Shown piece after piece: positions 13,142-25,800 of a stretch of 64,000 nt of DNA. The first letter of the stretch is position 1. Each line of letters opens with the position of its first letter. The notes beneath the pieces are model-generated. The model did not search any database. It was not told where the DNA came from and was given only the letters and a program-made list of their open reading frames with translations. Source of the stretch: Cryptomeria japonica (Eukaryota; Streptophyta; Pinopsida; Cupressales; Cupressaceae); NCBI RefSeq assembly GCF_030272615.1, contig NC_081409.1:25181406-25245405 (forward strand), in the 5' to 3' direction. The position numbers and the translations under genes were made by a program.

Positions 13142-13341
13142 GTACTATATTACAACAATGTGTTATTATTGTCTATCTAATTTTACTTCATTGCTTTTAT
13201 GCAAAAAAAATAGAAATAATTCAAGTTGCTTGTAAATAAGATTATAATAATAGCTCACTAGTTGTGCAATCCAAAGTCCACTAACCTCTACTTCAAATAC
13301 AATTCCAACTATTAAATCACTAGCCGGAACAACAAGTAATA
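13142..13341. repeat. Paralogous flank, right part (matches 27206-27410)
   Basis: Continuation of the duplicated non-coding flank after the solo LTR. Both copies carry 'acaatgtgtta/ataatgtgtta', 'ttgtgcaatcca' and 'aatttcaact'-like blocks. No gene. Confidence 0.6.
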
Positions 13342-14520
13342 GGGATCAAGCACATTGTAGATCCAAAAACATGTTACATAAAATTCACATAATTCTAAAA
13401 AAATGGATTAAACATGCTAAATTTCCCATTTACAATAACAACACATTGGAGATCTAAAAACATGTTACATCATTCAATTCACATAATTCTAGATGAATTT
13501 ATTAAACATGATCAAATTCTCATTTACAATAACAAATAATCAATTTGCAAAGATGCTTTACTTGTTTACAATATAGTTTTAACATTAAACTATTTTAGAA
13601 TTTTGGATGCAATAGGAATCAAGCACATTACAGATCTTAAAACATGTTACATGAAATTCACATGTAATTCTAGATAAATTTATCAAACATGTTAAACTTC
13701 TCATTCACAATAACAACACATTGTAGATCTAAAAACATGTTACATGAAAGTCACATAATTCTAAATAAAATTTTATTAAACATGCTAAAATTCTCATTTA
13801 CAATAACAGATAATCAATTCACAAAGATGCTTTACTTGTTTACAATATGATTTAAAATAAAACTATTTTGAAATTTTGGATGTCATAGAAATAAAGCACA
13901 TTGTAGATCTTAAAACATGTTACATGAAATTCACATAATTCTAGATAAATTCATTAAACATGCTAAAATTCTCATTTACAACAATAAATTGTAGATCTAA
14001 AAACATGTTAAATGAAATTCACATAATTCTAGATAAATTCATTAAACATGCTAAAATTCTCATTTACAATAACAAATAATCTATTCACAAAGATGCTTTA
14101 TTTGTTTACAATATGATTTAAATATAAAATTATTTTAAAATTTTGGATGTAATAGGAATCAAGCACATTGCATATCTAAAAACATGTTACATGAAATTAG
14201 TATAATTTTAAATAAATTTATTAAACAATGTGTTAAGATTCTCATTTACAATAACAAATAATCAATTCACAAAGTTGTTTTATTTGTTTACAATATGATT
14301 TAAAAATAAAATTACTTTAAAAGTTTAGATGCAATAAGAATCAATCACATTATAGATATAAAACATGTTACATGAAATGCACATAATTGTAGATAAATTT
14401 ATTAAACATATTAAATTCTCATTTACAATAACAAATAATAAAAAAATACTATACTTTACTTGTTGACAATAGGATTTAAATATATAACTATTTTAAAATT
14501 ATGGATGCCAACCCATTTAA
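13342..14520. repeat. Higher-order satellite, alternating 90- and 180-bp units
   Basis: The phrase 'cacattgtagatctaaaaacatg' starts near 13351, 13442, 13624, 13717, 13897, 13984, 14164 and 14346. Spacings are about 91, 182, 93, 180, 87, 180 and 182. The array is therefore built from composite units of about 270 bp, each one short plus one long monomer, ending in two long ones. Single related units sit in the duplicated flanks at 20405 and 27410, so the array grew from DNA that already surrounded the ligase genes. No coding content. Confidence 0.8.
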
Positions 14521-15427
14521 AATCAGATTTTAAGCCGTCAAAACGCAAAGCGTCAAGTTCTATGGTGTGAAATAGAGAATATGAATTCAATGAGTTATAT
14601 AACATTTGACTTTCTGTCTGATCTAGTATTGCTTGTAATGTGCAGATGCAACCTTTTACTTTTGAAGCTATTGATATACTTTAGTATATTATAAATATAT
14701 TGTATTGAAGGTGGTATGATTAAATGGTAGTGCACAGGATGAAAATATTTTATGAGCATTTGTAGCATTTAAAACATATTGTTTAACTAGGTAACTCAAC
14801 AAATAGTGTTATGTATATGATTTTGATTTCGTGATTAACAATCCAAATAATCCATGAGGTTCAGATTCAGATATGCAATCTACTCATATGAAACAAGCTA
14901 TGAGGTTTTAGAACATGTATGATTTGGAAAACAAGTATTAAAACTTATTAATTGGATTTTCAGAATGTTTACAAATTTTTTTAAAAATATTATATTTAAA
15001 CTTATATAATTAGATGTTGAATTGAATGGATATATAATTGATGATCTGAGTTAGCCATTGAAATTATGAATCAGTTAAAGCTGACTTTTCATGTATTTTG
15101 TACCTGGTGAGTTAAAGAAATTTAAAAATGTATATAATTATTATGACATTATTTTTATATTATTGCTCATATTTAATAATTAATTGAAAAATAAATATAT
15201 GTTTTATTTTAATTATTAATTAATTAAAAAACAATAGTACAATATGGGTGGGGTGTAGACAGAAATATATATGTTTGCACAGTCAATATGTCTGTAGCCA
15301 GCCAGCCAGCCCAACCTCTTACCAATTTGGTCCCTAATGTAGAGGAAATTACTTTCTTTATTGTGGCCGAATCAAATATCTATCCCTTCCATCCTATGCC
15401 TGCCCATGTCTAATATCAGTCGTTTCT
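14521..15427. other. Gene-free AT-rich DNA
   Basis: No open frame, repeat partner or RNA gene was seen. Short TTAATTAATT runs occur at 15170-15240. Confidence 0.4.
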
Positions 15428-15539
15428 GTTATACCATTCTCTGGTTAGTATTCATAGCAATTTCAAACAAATATAAATAGATTGTTATACCATTCTCTGG
15501 TTAGTATTCATAGCAATTTCAAACAAATATATATAGATT
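15428..15539 (+). repeat. Tandem duplication, 56 bp x 2
   Basis: The 56-base segment starting GTTATACCATTCTCTGG at 15428 is repeated directly at 15484 with one difference by eye, suggesting a recent slip. Confidence 0.85.
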
Positions 15540-16680
15540 ACCAAACAAATTAAAGGAGCGCCAAATGGATGAAGAAAGCAATTAAAAAGAAGAAGAGCTT
15601 TTCCAGGAAACCCTAACCACACAGTACCATAACAGATGAGACAGTCAAAAACAAATTATCACAATAGGAAAATTCGTAGAGATCACGACGAGTCAAAATG
15701 AATTCTGAAACACTTACTCATCGTAATTGTAAAAACAGTCCCAGAAAATAAAAACATAACAGCAATCATAAACAGATAAAAAATAGGGCAAAACAGGGTT
15801 AGAAAAGATATATATATTCAATTTAAAAAACTGTGTACAGCAGCTGTCCTCAATCACACATATATATAGCTATTACATCTTTGAAACCTAGAATCTTTTT
15901 GCTTTCTAGAAAACTCTAAACTCTGGAAACTTCTTTTTACAACAGCTCTGTTTTTTTTTTGTTAAAACAGCTCCTGGAAGACTCTAGAAATATTCTATTA
16001 TTTTCTAGACAATTTTAATTATTCCTAACAGTAATAAGGTAGACCACAACCAAAATAGAACAAGATATGAAGTGAACCTACGCAATTATCTCTGCAAATG
16101 TCAAAATAGCAATGCCCTATAAAAATTTCCGCAAGCTCGGGCATCTGATGTGAAGAACTTTTTGGCAGCTAATTAAGCTTGTGTAAATCTTGACAAATTA
16201 AATTGTAATAAATATACAGTTCATAAATCAGCAGGAGATGCCAAGTGGATCCAGAAATGCATTGTGGAGCAGGGAAAATAAGACAAATAACTCTCATCTA
16301 ATCTGCCAGGCTGTAAGCCACGAGGTTAGGCTCTAGTGAGGAACATAGTCCAGGTGCCTTGTTTGTGCTTCCACATGCATCTCTACAAACAGTCCACGTG
16401 CCTTGTGCGTGTCTCCACATTTTTATGCATAGAAGAGATCACAGAAGCTTAATTTTCTTTACAGTTTGATGTATTGCATCCCTTGTTCAGATGATACCAT
16501 TACAGAATAGACAAAAGGAAAAGTTGTAGAGTTTGGATTTACGCATATCTATTGCATTTGCTTGAAATTTAATGTTACATATTTATTGTTTACTTTTACC
16601 ATTTCACTGGTTAAGCTGGTCATCGCTTTTCTACTTGATTCTTGGTTGCAATGATATGTAGGGTGAACAACCTGGAACAA
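15540..16680. other. Gene-free DNA upstream of the truncated ligase copy
   Basis: No convincing open frame. A loose duplication of a 45-base piece around 'agtcca.gtgccttg' occurs at 16346-16420, containing a G-box-like CACGTG in its second copy. A role as a promoter cannot be shown. Confidence 0.35.
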
Positions 16681-16912
16681 TGGCGGCAGCTTCTAATTGT
16701 TTGAGTGTGGAGGATTCGATGATGCGATGGGACTGTTGAGTAGCAATGGTGTCACTCCAACTGCAGAATCCAATGATTTGGAGTTGTTGAGTGAGGGTTT
16801 GGATGGTGTGGGAAAGTCTGGTTCAATTCAGCACTGCCATGGGAGCGACATGAACAACTCCACCGATTTTTCTGAGTTGCAGCGACTGGCTTCTTTGCTT
16901 GAGGAAATGTGA
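16681..16912 (+). other. Short open segment of unknown origin
   Basis: An ATG at 16681 starts MAAASNCLSVEDSMMRWDC and stops. An overlapping frame stays open to 16912 and ends ...DFSELQRLASLLEEM. The base composition is less AT-rich than the surroundings, which hints at a fragment of a former exon. It does not match the ligase, whose homology begins at 16966. I do not recognise it, and it may be chance or a captured gene piece with one frameshift. Confidence 0.25.
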
Positions 16913-16965
16913 AGTTGCCAAAAAAGTACAAGGTTGGTTGATTTTAGAGGTGAAATGATTTATAT

Positions 16966-19319
16966 GGGCTGCTGGCCACTGGGTCAACTATTGTTGTGCT
17001 ATCCAAGTCTGAGTTGGGGGAAATGCTTGCGGCTATTGAGAAGTACAGAGTGACCTATTTGCCTCTTGTCCCTGCATTCTGTGCTTAGTGGTGGGGCACC
17101 CCTCAGCAAAGAGTTAACTGAAGAGTTTATTTCTAGATTTCCTTACATCACAATAATGCACGTAAGTTACTCCTCCTCGTTTTGGGTCTTCCCTTAATCT
17201 CATTTTTGGTAGAAGAATAGACTGAAATAATGTGATAATAAGGTTTTAAGCCATCTATGTTTTGGATCACCTTTCCTAATGAAATGTATAATTATTGTCT
17301 AAATCATCGATCCTTTGGATCACCTCTCAGGCTTAATCCGACATCTATGGTTTCAATGAATAACATTTTTTAAACCATGAGTGTTTCAAATCCAAAACAT
17401 CTAGGGTTTCAAATATTGTTTGTATATTAATTGCATTCTGATGTTTTACATCACCCTTCATGATTCATAAAGAAAACCATGGATCACGATCTGATGTTTT
17501 AGATCACCCTTCATGATTCATAAAGAAAACCATGGATCACGATCTGATGTTTTAGATCACCCTTCTTCATGCATCATGGCCTGGTGCTTTTGTTTTTAAT
17601 GGGTATTGAAAACCTCAAAACTTTGAGCCTTGTTTTTATTTTTTGATTGGGACAACATTTTTTCCCAGGGTTATGGGCTGACAGAAACAACAGCAATAGG
17701 AGCATCCACGGACAGCCAAGATGAGAGCAGACACTATGGAACAGCAGGCATGTTGGCCCCAAATACCGATGCAAAGATAGTGGATCCTGATTCAGGCCTT
17801 GCTCTCCCTCCAAATCAAATGGGAGAGCTATGGCTTCGGGGCCCAACCATCATGAAAAGTGTGGAAATTCTTCTTCCTTCCCTATGCTTCTATTTTTCTT
17901 CTTCATATTATATGGTATGTATGCCCCGTAGTCAAAATTCAATCATGTTTATATTTCAATGACGCTTAGTGTCATAGGCCTTATAATAGCCTTTTTTTTC
18001 TTCTTTTTTTCTTTTTTAAGCTTTCTTTATGATAGAATCCTTTCATTTGCAAATACAGATTTGAATGCAGTACTTTTCGCAATCTTGATAATTAATGCCG
18101 TAACTAGCTCTACACATTTGAGCCATAGGCTGCCATAAGAAATCCCTGACGATTACCACTTTAGCTCATCACAATCAACTTCTCGCGAAGTATTTGTTTT
18201 GATATCACGATGAGATGCATTACAGAATGATTAAGCAACCTGTAGATCTAAATTTGTTCTAGACGATAGGAAAGGACAAAAACAAGAATAAAAACCTAAC
18301 AAGTCATAATAGGAAAGATAACAATGAAAGGGAAAAAAGGCTAAATGCAGATATGAATTTTTCCTATAAAGCCATTTTTAATCCATCACTAAAAGATTCC
18401 CATGAGAATCTTGATGATCACGAGACCTTTAAAATGTTGCATTCAATTGCAGGCTACTTCAGCAATCCAGAAGCTACTACTTCGGCTTTGGACGAAAATG
18501 GGTGGCTGCGTACAGGCGATCTCTGCTACATTGATAACGAAGGCTATGTCTTTGTAGTGGACAGGCTCAAAGAACTCATAAAATACAAAGGTTATCAGGT
18601 ATTAAGCTTGATTTCCTTCAATTCGATTGGCTTGTTAGCATCTGACTTGAAATGTACTCTTTTGGAAACACCAAAAAAGCAAAAATCCATGTTACTACAG
18701 TCATGATGATTTGATATTTTTTTGCATTGCTTTACAGGTTGCTCCAGCAGAATTAGAAGCACTTCTGCTCTCTCATCCTGAGATTGCTGATGTCGCAGTG
18801 ATACCGTAAGTAAGAATTGGTTTTGCATCCTCAATTAGAGCATGAAACATCTACAATACCCATCTCTCAAAAACAGATTCAGAGACTTTTGTACTGCTCA
18901 AAAACTCTCAAGTACAATATTTGTAATCATGAGTTTCTATATTTTATGACAGGTCATTGAAATTGTTAATGTTTGGTGCAGGTTTCCGGATAAAGAAGCA
19001 GGCCAGGTTCCAATGGCGTATATCGTAAGAAAACAGGGCAGTACACTCTTTGAAGCTACGGTTGTCGACTTTGTTGCCAAACAGGTCCGTTGCTTTAAAA
19101 ATATTGATACTTGAGTTTTAACTTCTCATTATTGGATTGGAATTTTAGGACTTGCTTCAAACTCCTCAAGTACTGTGAAATAATTGGTTGTATGTGTCAT
19201 TTCAGGTGGCACCTTACAAGAAGGTTCGCAGGGTGGCTTTTGTGAGTGGGATTCCAAAAACTGCAGCGGGCAAGATACTAAGAAAGGACTTGATCAAACT
19301 TTCTGCATCAAGACTTTAA
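16966..19319 (+). pseudogene. 4CL-like acyl-CoA ligase, 5'-truncated copy
   Basis: This copy matches the complete gene at 22845-26203 but begins only in the last quarter of exon 1 (16966-17161). It therefore lacks the start codon and the AMP-binding P-loop. The remnant exon also has a deletion of about 59 bp that shifts the frame and exposes a TAG. Exons 2-6 are 17669-17858, 18453-18598, 18738-18805, 18982-19084 and 19206-19319. All keep the exact exon lengths of the intact gene (190, 146, 68, 103, 114), GT/AG borders and open frames. They include [16 protein letters not shown], the catalytic Lys in AAGKILRK and the C-terminal SRL. Exon 1 ends in CAC where the intact gene has CAG, changing Gln to His. 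It cannot make a working ligase unless joined to another 5' exon. The good state of exons 2-6 suggests a recent duplication. Confidence 0.85.
17438..17566 (+). repeat. 53-bp tandem repeat in intron 1 of the truncated ligase copy
   Basis: Units starting CTGATGTTTTA lie at 17438, 17491 and 17544 (the last one partial). The complete gene lacks this expansion. Confidence 0.85.
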
Positions 19320-19580
19320 AGACAAAAGATTTCAGTATCCAGAGTGTCTTTAGATAGAAGAAATTAGAAGCAGGGAAGGGAACATCTGACTGTTGCAAAT
19401 GCAAGCAAGTTATGTAGTCTGTCACGATGAAGACCAAGACCAAGATCAGAGTTCCTCCATTTATACCTGCTCATAGTATTCTAGGAAAATATAATCTAAC
19501 AATTAATATTGCTTCTGTTTGTTTGGACATCAAATTGGTGTTGTCCGTAGCAAAAACGATTGTAGCCTTTCCACCATACA

Positions 19581-19586
19581 AATAAA
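19581..19586 (+). terminator. Putative polyadenylation signal AATAAA, truncated ligase copy
   Basis: AATAAA lies about 260 bases after the TAA, at nearly the same distance as in the complete copy. Confidence 0.4.
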
Positions 19587-21321
19587 AGTTGAGTTTGCAC
19601 TTGCATATTAATGTTCTGCTCAAATTTTATGTAATGTACCATCACAAGTTAGCAGAAAAAGTGAGTAAGATTTAATATCATAAACGTAGGGGTTTCATAT
19701 GAAAATTTTGGATTAAGTAAATGGGTAGGTCAGTTCGAAATCACCCAAAGGTTGTACATTTGACTTGGATATATTTGTTCTAGGTCAGGAACGTTTGGGT
19801 GGCTTCCCATGCCCCACACATTGACAAAAAGTCGCAGCCTTCTACGAACTGCTGCGAATGACCAGAGGAATGGACTGATGTAAACGAAAAGTTTCTTTCA
19901 CGAAAATTTCAAAGCCAAAAAAAAGTTCATATCCTTGAAACGAAAAAAAGTTCTAACTGGAAAACACAAAAGGTCCAGATTTCCAGTCAAAGTAAAAGGC
20001 AAAAACTTTTTAAAAATCAACAAAGCGTTTGCTATTTCCCGACGTTTGTTCAAGAGTCGGCCACGTTCTATCCAGAATCCAGACCGGGTTCGAATCGAAC
20101 AAAATCCGGGGCCACATGTGGGCAAATCGATAGCCAAAAAATGAACTAAATTCAACTGGATGTATATAGCTAAGACACCAAGATTTATTGCAGTTCTGAC
20201 GACTAAATCAACGCCTTTTTTAGCTAAGACGTCAAGATTTATTGCAGATCCTACGACTAATCTAACGCGGCCATTAAAAATGTGGATTACGTATGAAAGG
20301 ATTGAAATTTGAAAAACGGAATCATGAGTTGGTATGAATAAGACATAATGACAATGAAGTTGCCCGACTAAAGTCGTTAATCAATAGAGTTGGGAATCGC
20401 TAATTTGAGGTCAAGCACATTGTAGATCTTAAAAAAAATGCTACATGAAGTTCACATAGTTCTAAACAAATTTATTAAACATACTCCCCTTGTTATTTAC
20501 AACCACAAATAATCAATTACAAAGGTGATTTATTGAGTAATCATTTGATTTTCAATGATTAATAATTTAGTCATTATTACGATTCTCATTCTAATTATTC
20601 AACATTACAAAATAAAACAAAATTTACTTTCATAATATTTTTAAAAATAAATACTATACTATTACATGACACTTGTATGAATTTTAAAAAAAAATTATAT
20701 TACCTTGTTTAGGGCTAGAAACCAATAAAAATTGGGTTAAACCCTGTATTGCCGTGGGTTAAACCCTGTATTGCTGCATTGGTTGATGATGATACAGACA
20801 TGGCGTATTATATGTCCCCATCCTTTCAATCTAACAAAATGGGTTGAAGCCTCTATCAAAACTAAACTTGCCCAAATTGATAAACATAGAAAAAATACAT
20901 ATTCAAAACATCTAACAGAGAAAAAGACAAATTACACAGGCCTCTTCCTCACATTCTTAACACACTCATGGTTCTAGTTTGTATAATTCATATTTGAATT
21001 TATGCATTCATTGTCTCATCTTTGACCTCGTCTTCTTCTGACTCACAACTCTTGGAGAATAGAGGAATAAAATCCTCAAGAAGCGATACCTACAATGTAT
21101 TGGTTATTGCCTCAACAACAATCTCTAGACATATGTGTGTTTTCTTAATAGCATGCAAGTGCTCCAAATCGTAGTTAAAATGAACCTCACCTTATTCGAT
21201 AAGGTCACCAACATCATCATGTAGAAGAAAAGAACTCACAATAGTTGAAAGTATGGCTCTACATGACAAAAAAGATGAGTGACATCAAAGGTGTTCCACC
21301 ACCTTGTGGTATATACCAAGT
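19587..21321. other. Gene-free DNA with small duplications
   Basis: No convincing gene. A 53-bp direct duplication starts near 20166 and 20219 ('tagctaagac..caagatttattgca'). The part 20405-20690 aligns with 27406-27670 and with the satellite monomers at 13.4 kb. A 22-base duplication ('gggttaaaccctgtattgc') lies at 20734-20776. Confidence 0.5.
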
Positions 21322-21545
21322 TTAACAACTATTTCCCATCACCTCTTGAATGCACTCACTAGGGCAACCATCCAAACCCTTAGCTAGCTCCCAGATCTGA
21401 ACCAACCATTTTTGTAGCACAAGATTAATGATCTCTTGGTGAATATACATCATAAACTTCACAATCACCTCCTCCCCTCCTCCTGCCTTGATACCTTCCT
21501 CTTCCTTGGTATCAACATATTCACCACTTTTTTTCCTTTTCCTTG
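21322..21545 (-). other. Short open segment, minus strand, unknown
   Basis: A minus-strand frame of about 75 codons starts inside a lysine/arginine-rich stretch (PRKRKKSGEYVDTKEEEG). It continues with a helix-like VIVKFMMYIHQEIINLVLQK and ends ...CPSECIQEVMGNSC. No start codon in context or upstream exon was found. It may be an exon of a decayed gene or chance. Confidence 0.25.
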
Positions 21546-22540
21546 GACACAGTCCACCATTTTACCCCTTTGTGTCTTGCCAATGCATGCAAAGAACGAG
21601 GAATAAATGAACCTCCATCAATAAATTAACAACATAACAATGAGTCCACTCCAATTATTGATTCCTTCACAATGATAATTGTCATATCATCCCATTATCG
21701 AGGAACCCTTATACAAATTTATATTAAATGTAGCATATTTATATTAAAAAAATTAACCTTCCTCTATAATAACCTTGTTGAGAATGATTTAAATATAAAA
21801 CTATTTTAAAATTGTAGATGTCCGACCATTAAAAGTCAAATTTTACAATATCAAATCTATTTCATCGCTCCATCGCAATCTAAAATTTTAAAATAAACAA
21901 GAAATAAAAAAATAAATCCAAATATTCTCCTATAACATTCTCAACTACCAATTTCTCTTACATAATTTCGTTGATATATAGCATGCAAGTCTAGAATTTG
22001 ACGACTACCCCTACCTGTCGTTTGAAAATTTTATGATGGTTTGGTCATTTCAATGTATTTCATTTGACCTTTTAAGAAAATATTAATTGTCAAAAAAATT
22101 ATTAAAAGAATAAAAAATGGAAAACAATGATAAATAATTGATATATGAAAAAATCTTAAATTTACTACAAGTTTCTATTTTGAAAAGATTCTAAATTAAT
22201 ATATGTTTATAATAAACATTATAGAATCTTATATAATACATATTAATATTAAATGATAATCAGTTAATAATTATTATTAACAAATGTCAAAAAATTTAAT
22301 TTTATATATTATGATAAATTTCTAAACTGAAACTATTCTAAAAATTTATATTAAAGTATTTTAAAATTTAAAACAATTATATCTTATTTTTTCTAAATAT
22401 TTTAAATTAATTTATATTTTTTTATTAAATATTATAAAAATAATATTTTATTGAAAATTAAAATACTATATTATATTAAACTATAATAAATTAATAAATT
22501 TTTAATTATGATTTATTAATAACTTAAATGATCATATATA
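21546..22540. other. Gene-free AT-rich DNA upstream of the ligase gene
   Basis: Very AT-rich from 22080 to 22540, without repeats of clear family or open frames. Confidence 0.4.
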
Positions 22541-22546
22541 CGATTT

Positions 22547-22663
22547 TATAAAAATAGAAATATAAAATGTCAATTCGTACGAAGTTGATAAAATGGCCAT
22601 ATGGACCATCAAATTGAGGACTGATAGCACCTGCAACCAAGTCAACACGTAACTCCGTTGACT
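22547..22663 (+). promoter_or_regulatory. Possible promoter elements of the ligase gene
   Basis: A TATAAAA lies at 22547-22553. An inverted pair of W-box cores (TTGACT), at 22640-22645 on the minus strand and 22658-22663 on the plus strand, follows. W-boxes are bound by WRKY factors in plant defence genes. The transcription start is not visible from sequence, so the W-boxes may lie in the transcribed leader. Confidence 0.25.
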
Positions 22664-22844
22664 GATCCTTACGCACAGCAATATAGATATCAATCAAATT
22701 ATATGCAGCAACCTCAGCCATAAGTAGCACCTATAGATGAGAAATTTCATTTGAATTTTCTTCCTTGCCATTTGTCCTGGTTGCACAAATTTGTTGAAGA
22801 ATAGATAGAGATCTTTCATTTTAGAAGTAAAGTTGAAATCCATT

Positions 22845-25800
22845 ATGGATCTGCAGGTGGATCCTAGCAGTGGATACTGCAATTCAAATTCTATTTACTA
22901 CAGCAAGCGAAGGCCACTGTATCTTCCCCAAGACGAGTACTTGAATCTTCCAGCTTTCCTCTCGCAGCAACCCCACACTGGGAAGATAGCTTTCATTGAT
23001 TCTGCAACAGGATACAAAATCACATTTCCCCAACTATGGCACAGCGTCAGATCGTTAGCAGCAGGGTTAGCCGAAATGGGCATCAAGAAAGGCGATGCAA
23101 TTCTCCTCCTCTCGCCTAATTCGGTCTACTTCCCCATCATCTGCATGGCAATTATGTCTGTGGGTGCAATTGTCACAACCACCAATCCACTTAACACGAA
23201 TGCAGAGATCAGAAATCAGGCCAGAGACTCATCTGCTGTCCTGGCCTTCGTTACATCAGAACTGGTAAACAAATTGGCTGATACGAACCTACCACTAGTT
23301 CTGATATCAAAAATACCAGGCTTCAGTCAGGGAAAAACCAACAATGGCGGTTCCTCTGCCACAAGGTCTTTGGCGGACCTGATGGCAACAGATCCTGCTA
23401 AAGCTCCCAATGTCCAAATCAAGCAAGATGACACTGCTACCTTGCTTTACTCTTCTGGCACAACTGGCCTCAGCAAAGGCGTCATCTCCACCCACAGAAA
23501 CCTCATATCCATGGTCTGTGTTTGGATAAGTAGGCTTAACTTGTCTAGCACTTCTGACGATTGTTTTCTGTGTACTGTGCCCATGTTTCACATGTATGGC
23601 CTTGCAGCTTTTGCTTGTGGGCTGGTTGCCTCTGGTTCAACTACTGTTGTGCTATCTAAGTTTGAGTTGGGGGAAATGCTTGGGGCCATTGAGAAGTACA
23701 GAGTGACCTATTTGCCTCTTGTACCTCCAATATTGCTGGCTGTGACAAAAACAGAGATTGCTAGGAAGTATAATTTGAAGTCTCTGCATTCTGTGCTTTG
23801 TGGTGGGGCACCCCTAAACAAGGAGTTAACTGAAGAGTTTATATCTAGATTTCCCTCCATCACAATAATGCAGGTAAGTTAGCCCTCCTTGTTTTGGGTT
23901 TTTTCTAAACCTCATTGTTTTTGGGTAGAAGGAAAGAAGGTTTGAAACCATCCATGTTTTGTTTTTCGTTTTAACATCATGGATATTGGAAGCCTCAACA
24001 CTTTGAGCATTGCTTTTGTTTTCTGATTGGGGCAACATTTTTTCCAAGGGTTATGGACTGACAGAAACAACAGCAATAGGAGCAACCACAGACACCCAAG
24101 AGGAGAGCAGACACTATGGAACAGCAGGCATGTTGTGCCCAAATACAGATGCAAAGATAGTGGATCCTGATTCTGGCCTTGCTCTCCCTCCAAATCAAAG
24201 GGGAGAGTTGTGGCTTCGGGGCCCAACAATTATGAAAGGTGTGGAAATCTTCCTTATACTTTTATTTTTCTTCCTTATATGTATATTCCTTAGTTTATGC
24301 GGAGTGTTATGTTGTAGAGTTGTAAACTACCTTATTGTTTAAACTCTTTGATCAAGGTTACCCAAAACTGCAGCGAACATGTTGCAAGTTTGTGATGGAA
24401 TGAAAATGGTATGCATTTGTCAGATGCCTAACAGTCAAACGAAAACAGTGTGACCTAGTTTTTAGTACACATCATTGCAATAACGTGGCCCATAACCCTA
24501 ATCAATATGTAGTAGAAACAGGGGATTCTAATTTCTATTAAAAATGCAATAGTTTGAATTTTTTATAAACATTCAATCATTCTTGAATATAATGATGAAC
24601 CTTTCTTGTTTCATCCTAACATTTGTGAATATAAATATACACATTGAAACGGCTTTACAGATTACATAAATTATGTAGAGTAACTTCGTTAAAACATAGA
24701 TAAATATTAATAAACTCAGAATAATATAAAAAAAAATCTGTCACTAATAAGATTAACGCCATCTCACATATTAAACTTGTAAACTATACAACACCTAACC
24801 AACATGGAAGACTAAAAGATTCAAAATATACATATGCTCAGTGTGTCTCATAAAAACCAATATAAATGCAAAGTGGCCAACCACATAAAAGAGTTGGGCG
24901 TGGCTGACAAGGGTTATAGCAGTAATATTCAGTCCCATAGAATGCAAAAAGGAGAAACAGCAAGCATCAGATGCCATGCACAATGTCACTTGCTTAAATA
25001 TCTCTTAGATTTCTTCTGATTAAACATTTCTTTCTGGTCTAAAAGTATCTTCTATTTAATTTTACGTTACTACATGCTAAAATTTGAGTTTTTTTACAAG
25101 GTCAAGTGCTGCCAAGCTCACAAGCTTGTTCTAGTAATCCTGAAAATCAACTCAACACGAATTCTGTGAAAGTCGCAATTTCTGTGCACCCAAACTTTTT
25201 GCAGATATGAATTCTCGCTAAAAAGTCATTTTCCATACATCACCAAAAAATTCCCATGAGAAGATGATCACAAGACATATAACCTATGCCTTTCAATTGC
25301 AGGCTACTTCAGCAATCCAGAAGCTACTACTTCAGCTTTGGACGAAAATGGCTGGCTACGTACAGGCGACCTCTGCTACATTGATAATGAAGGCTATGTC
25401 TTTGTAGTAGACAGGCTCAAAGAACTCATAAAATACAAAGGTTATCAGGTATTAAGCTTCATTTCCTTCAATACGATTGGCTTGTTAACCTCTGACTTGC
25501 AATGTACTCTTTGGGACACATTGAAAAACCAAATTCCATATTAGTACAGTCATGATGATTTGGTATTTCTGTGCATTGCTTTACAGGTTGCTCCAGCAGA
25601 ATTAGAAGCACTTCTTCTTTCTCATCCTGAGATTGCTGATGTCGCAGTGATACCGTAAGTAAGAATTGATTTTGCATTCTCACTTGTAGCATGAAACATC
25701 TACAATACCCATCTCTTAAACACAGACTTAAATTCTGATACCTGACTCAACTCCTATTCGGAGAGTTTTGTGCTACTGAAGAAACTCTTGCGCACTACCT

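Noticed and set aside
16681-16912. Possible N-terminus of a GATA-type transcription factor
   Set aside because: The resemblance is limited to a few acidic and aromatic residues, and the zinc finger is absent; left as unknown.
19898-20155. Overlapping plus and minus frames rich in Lys/Arg at 19.9-20.1 kb
   Set aside because: No domain, no homologue in the sister flank, and both strands open in the same place, which is typical of chance.
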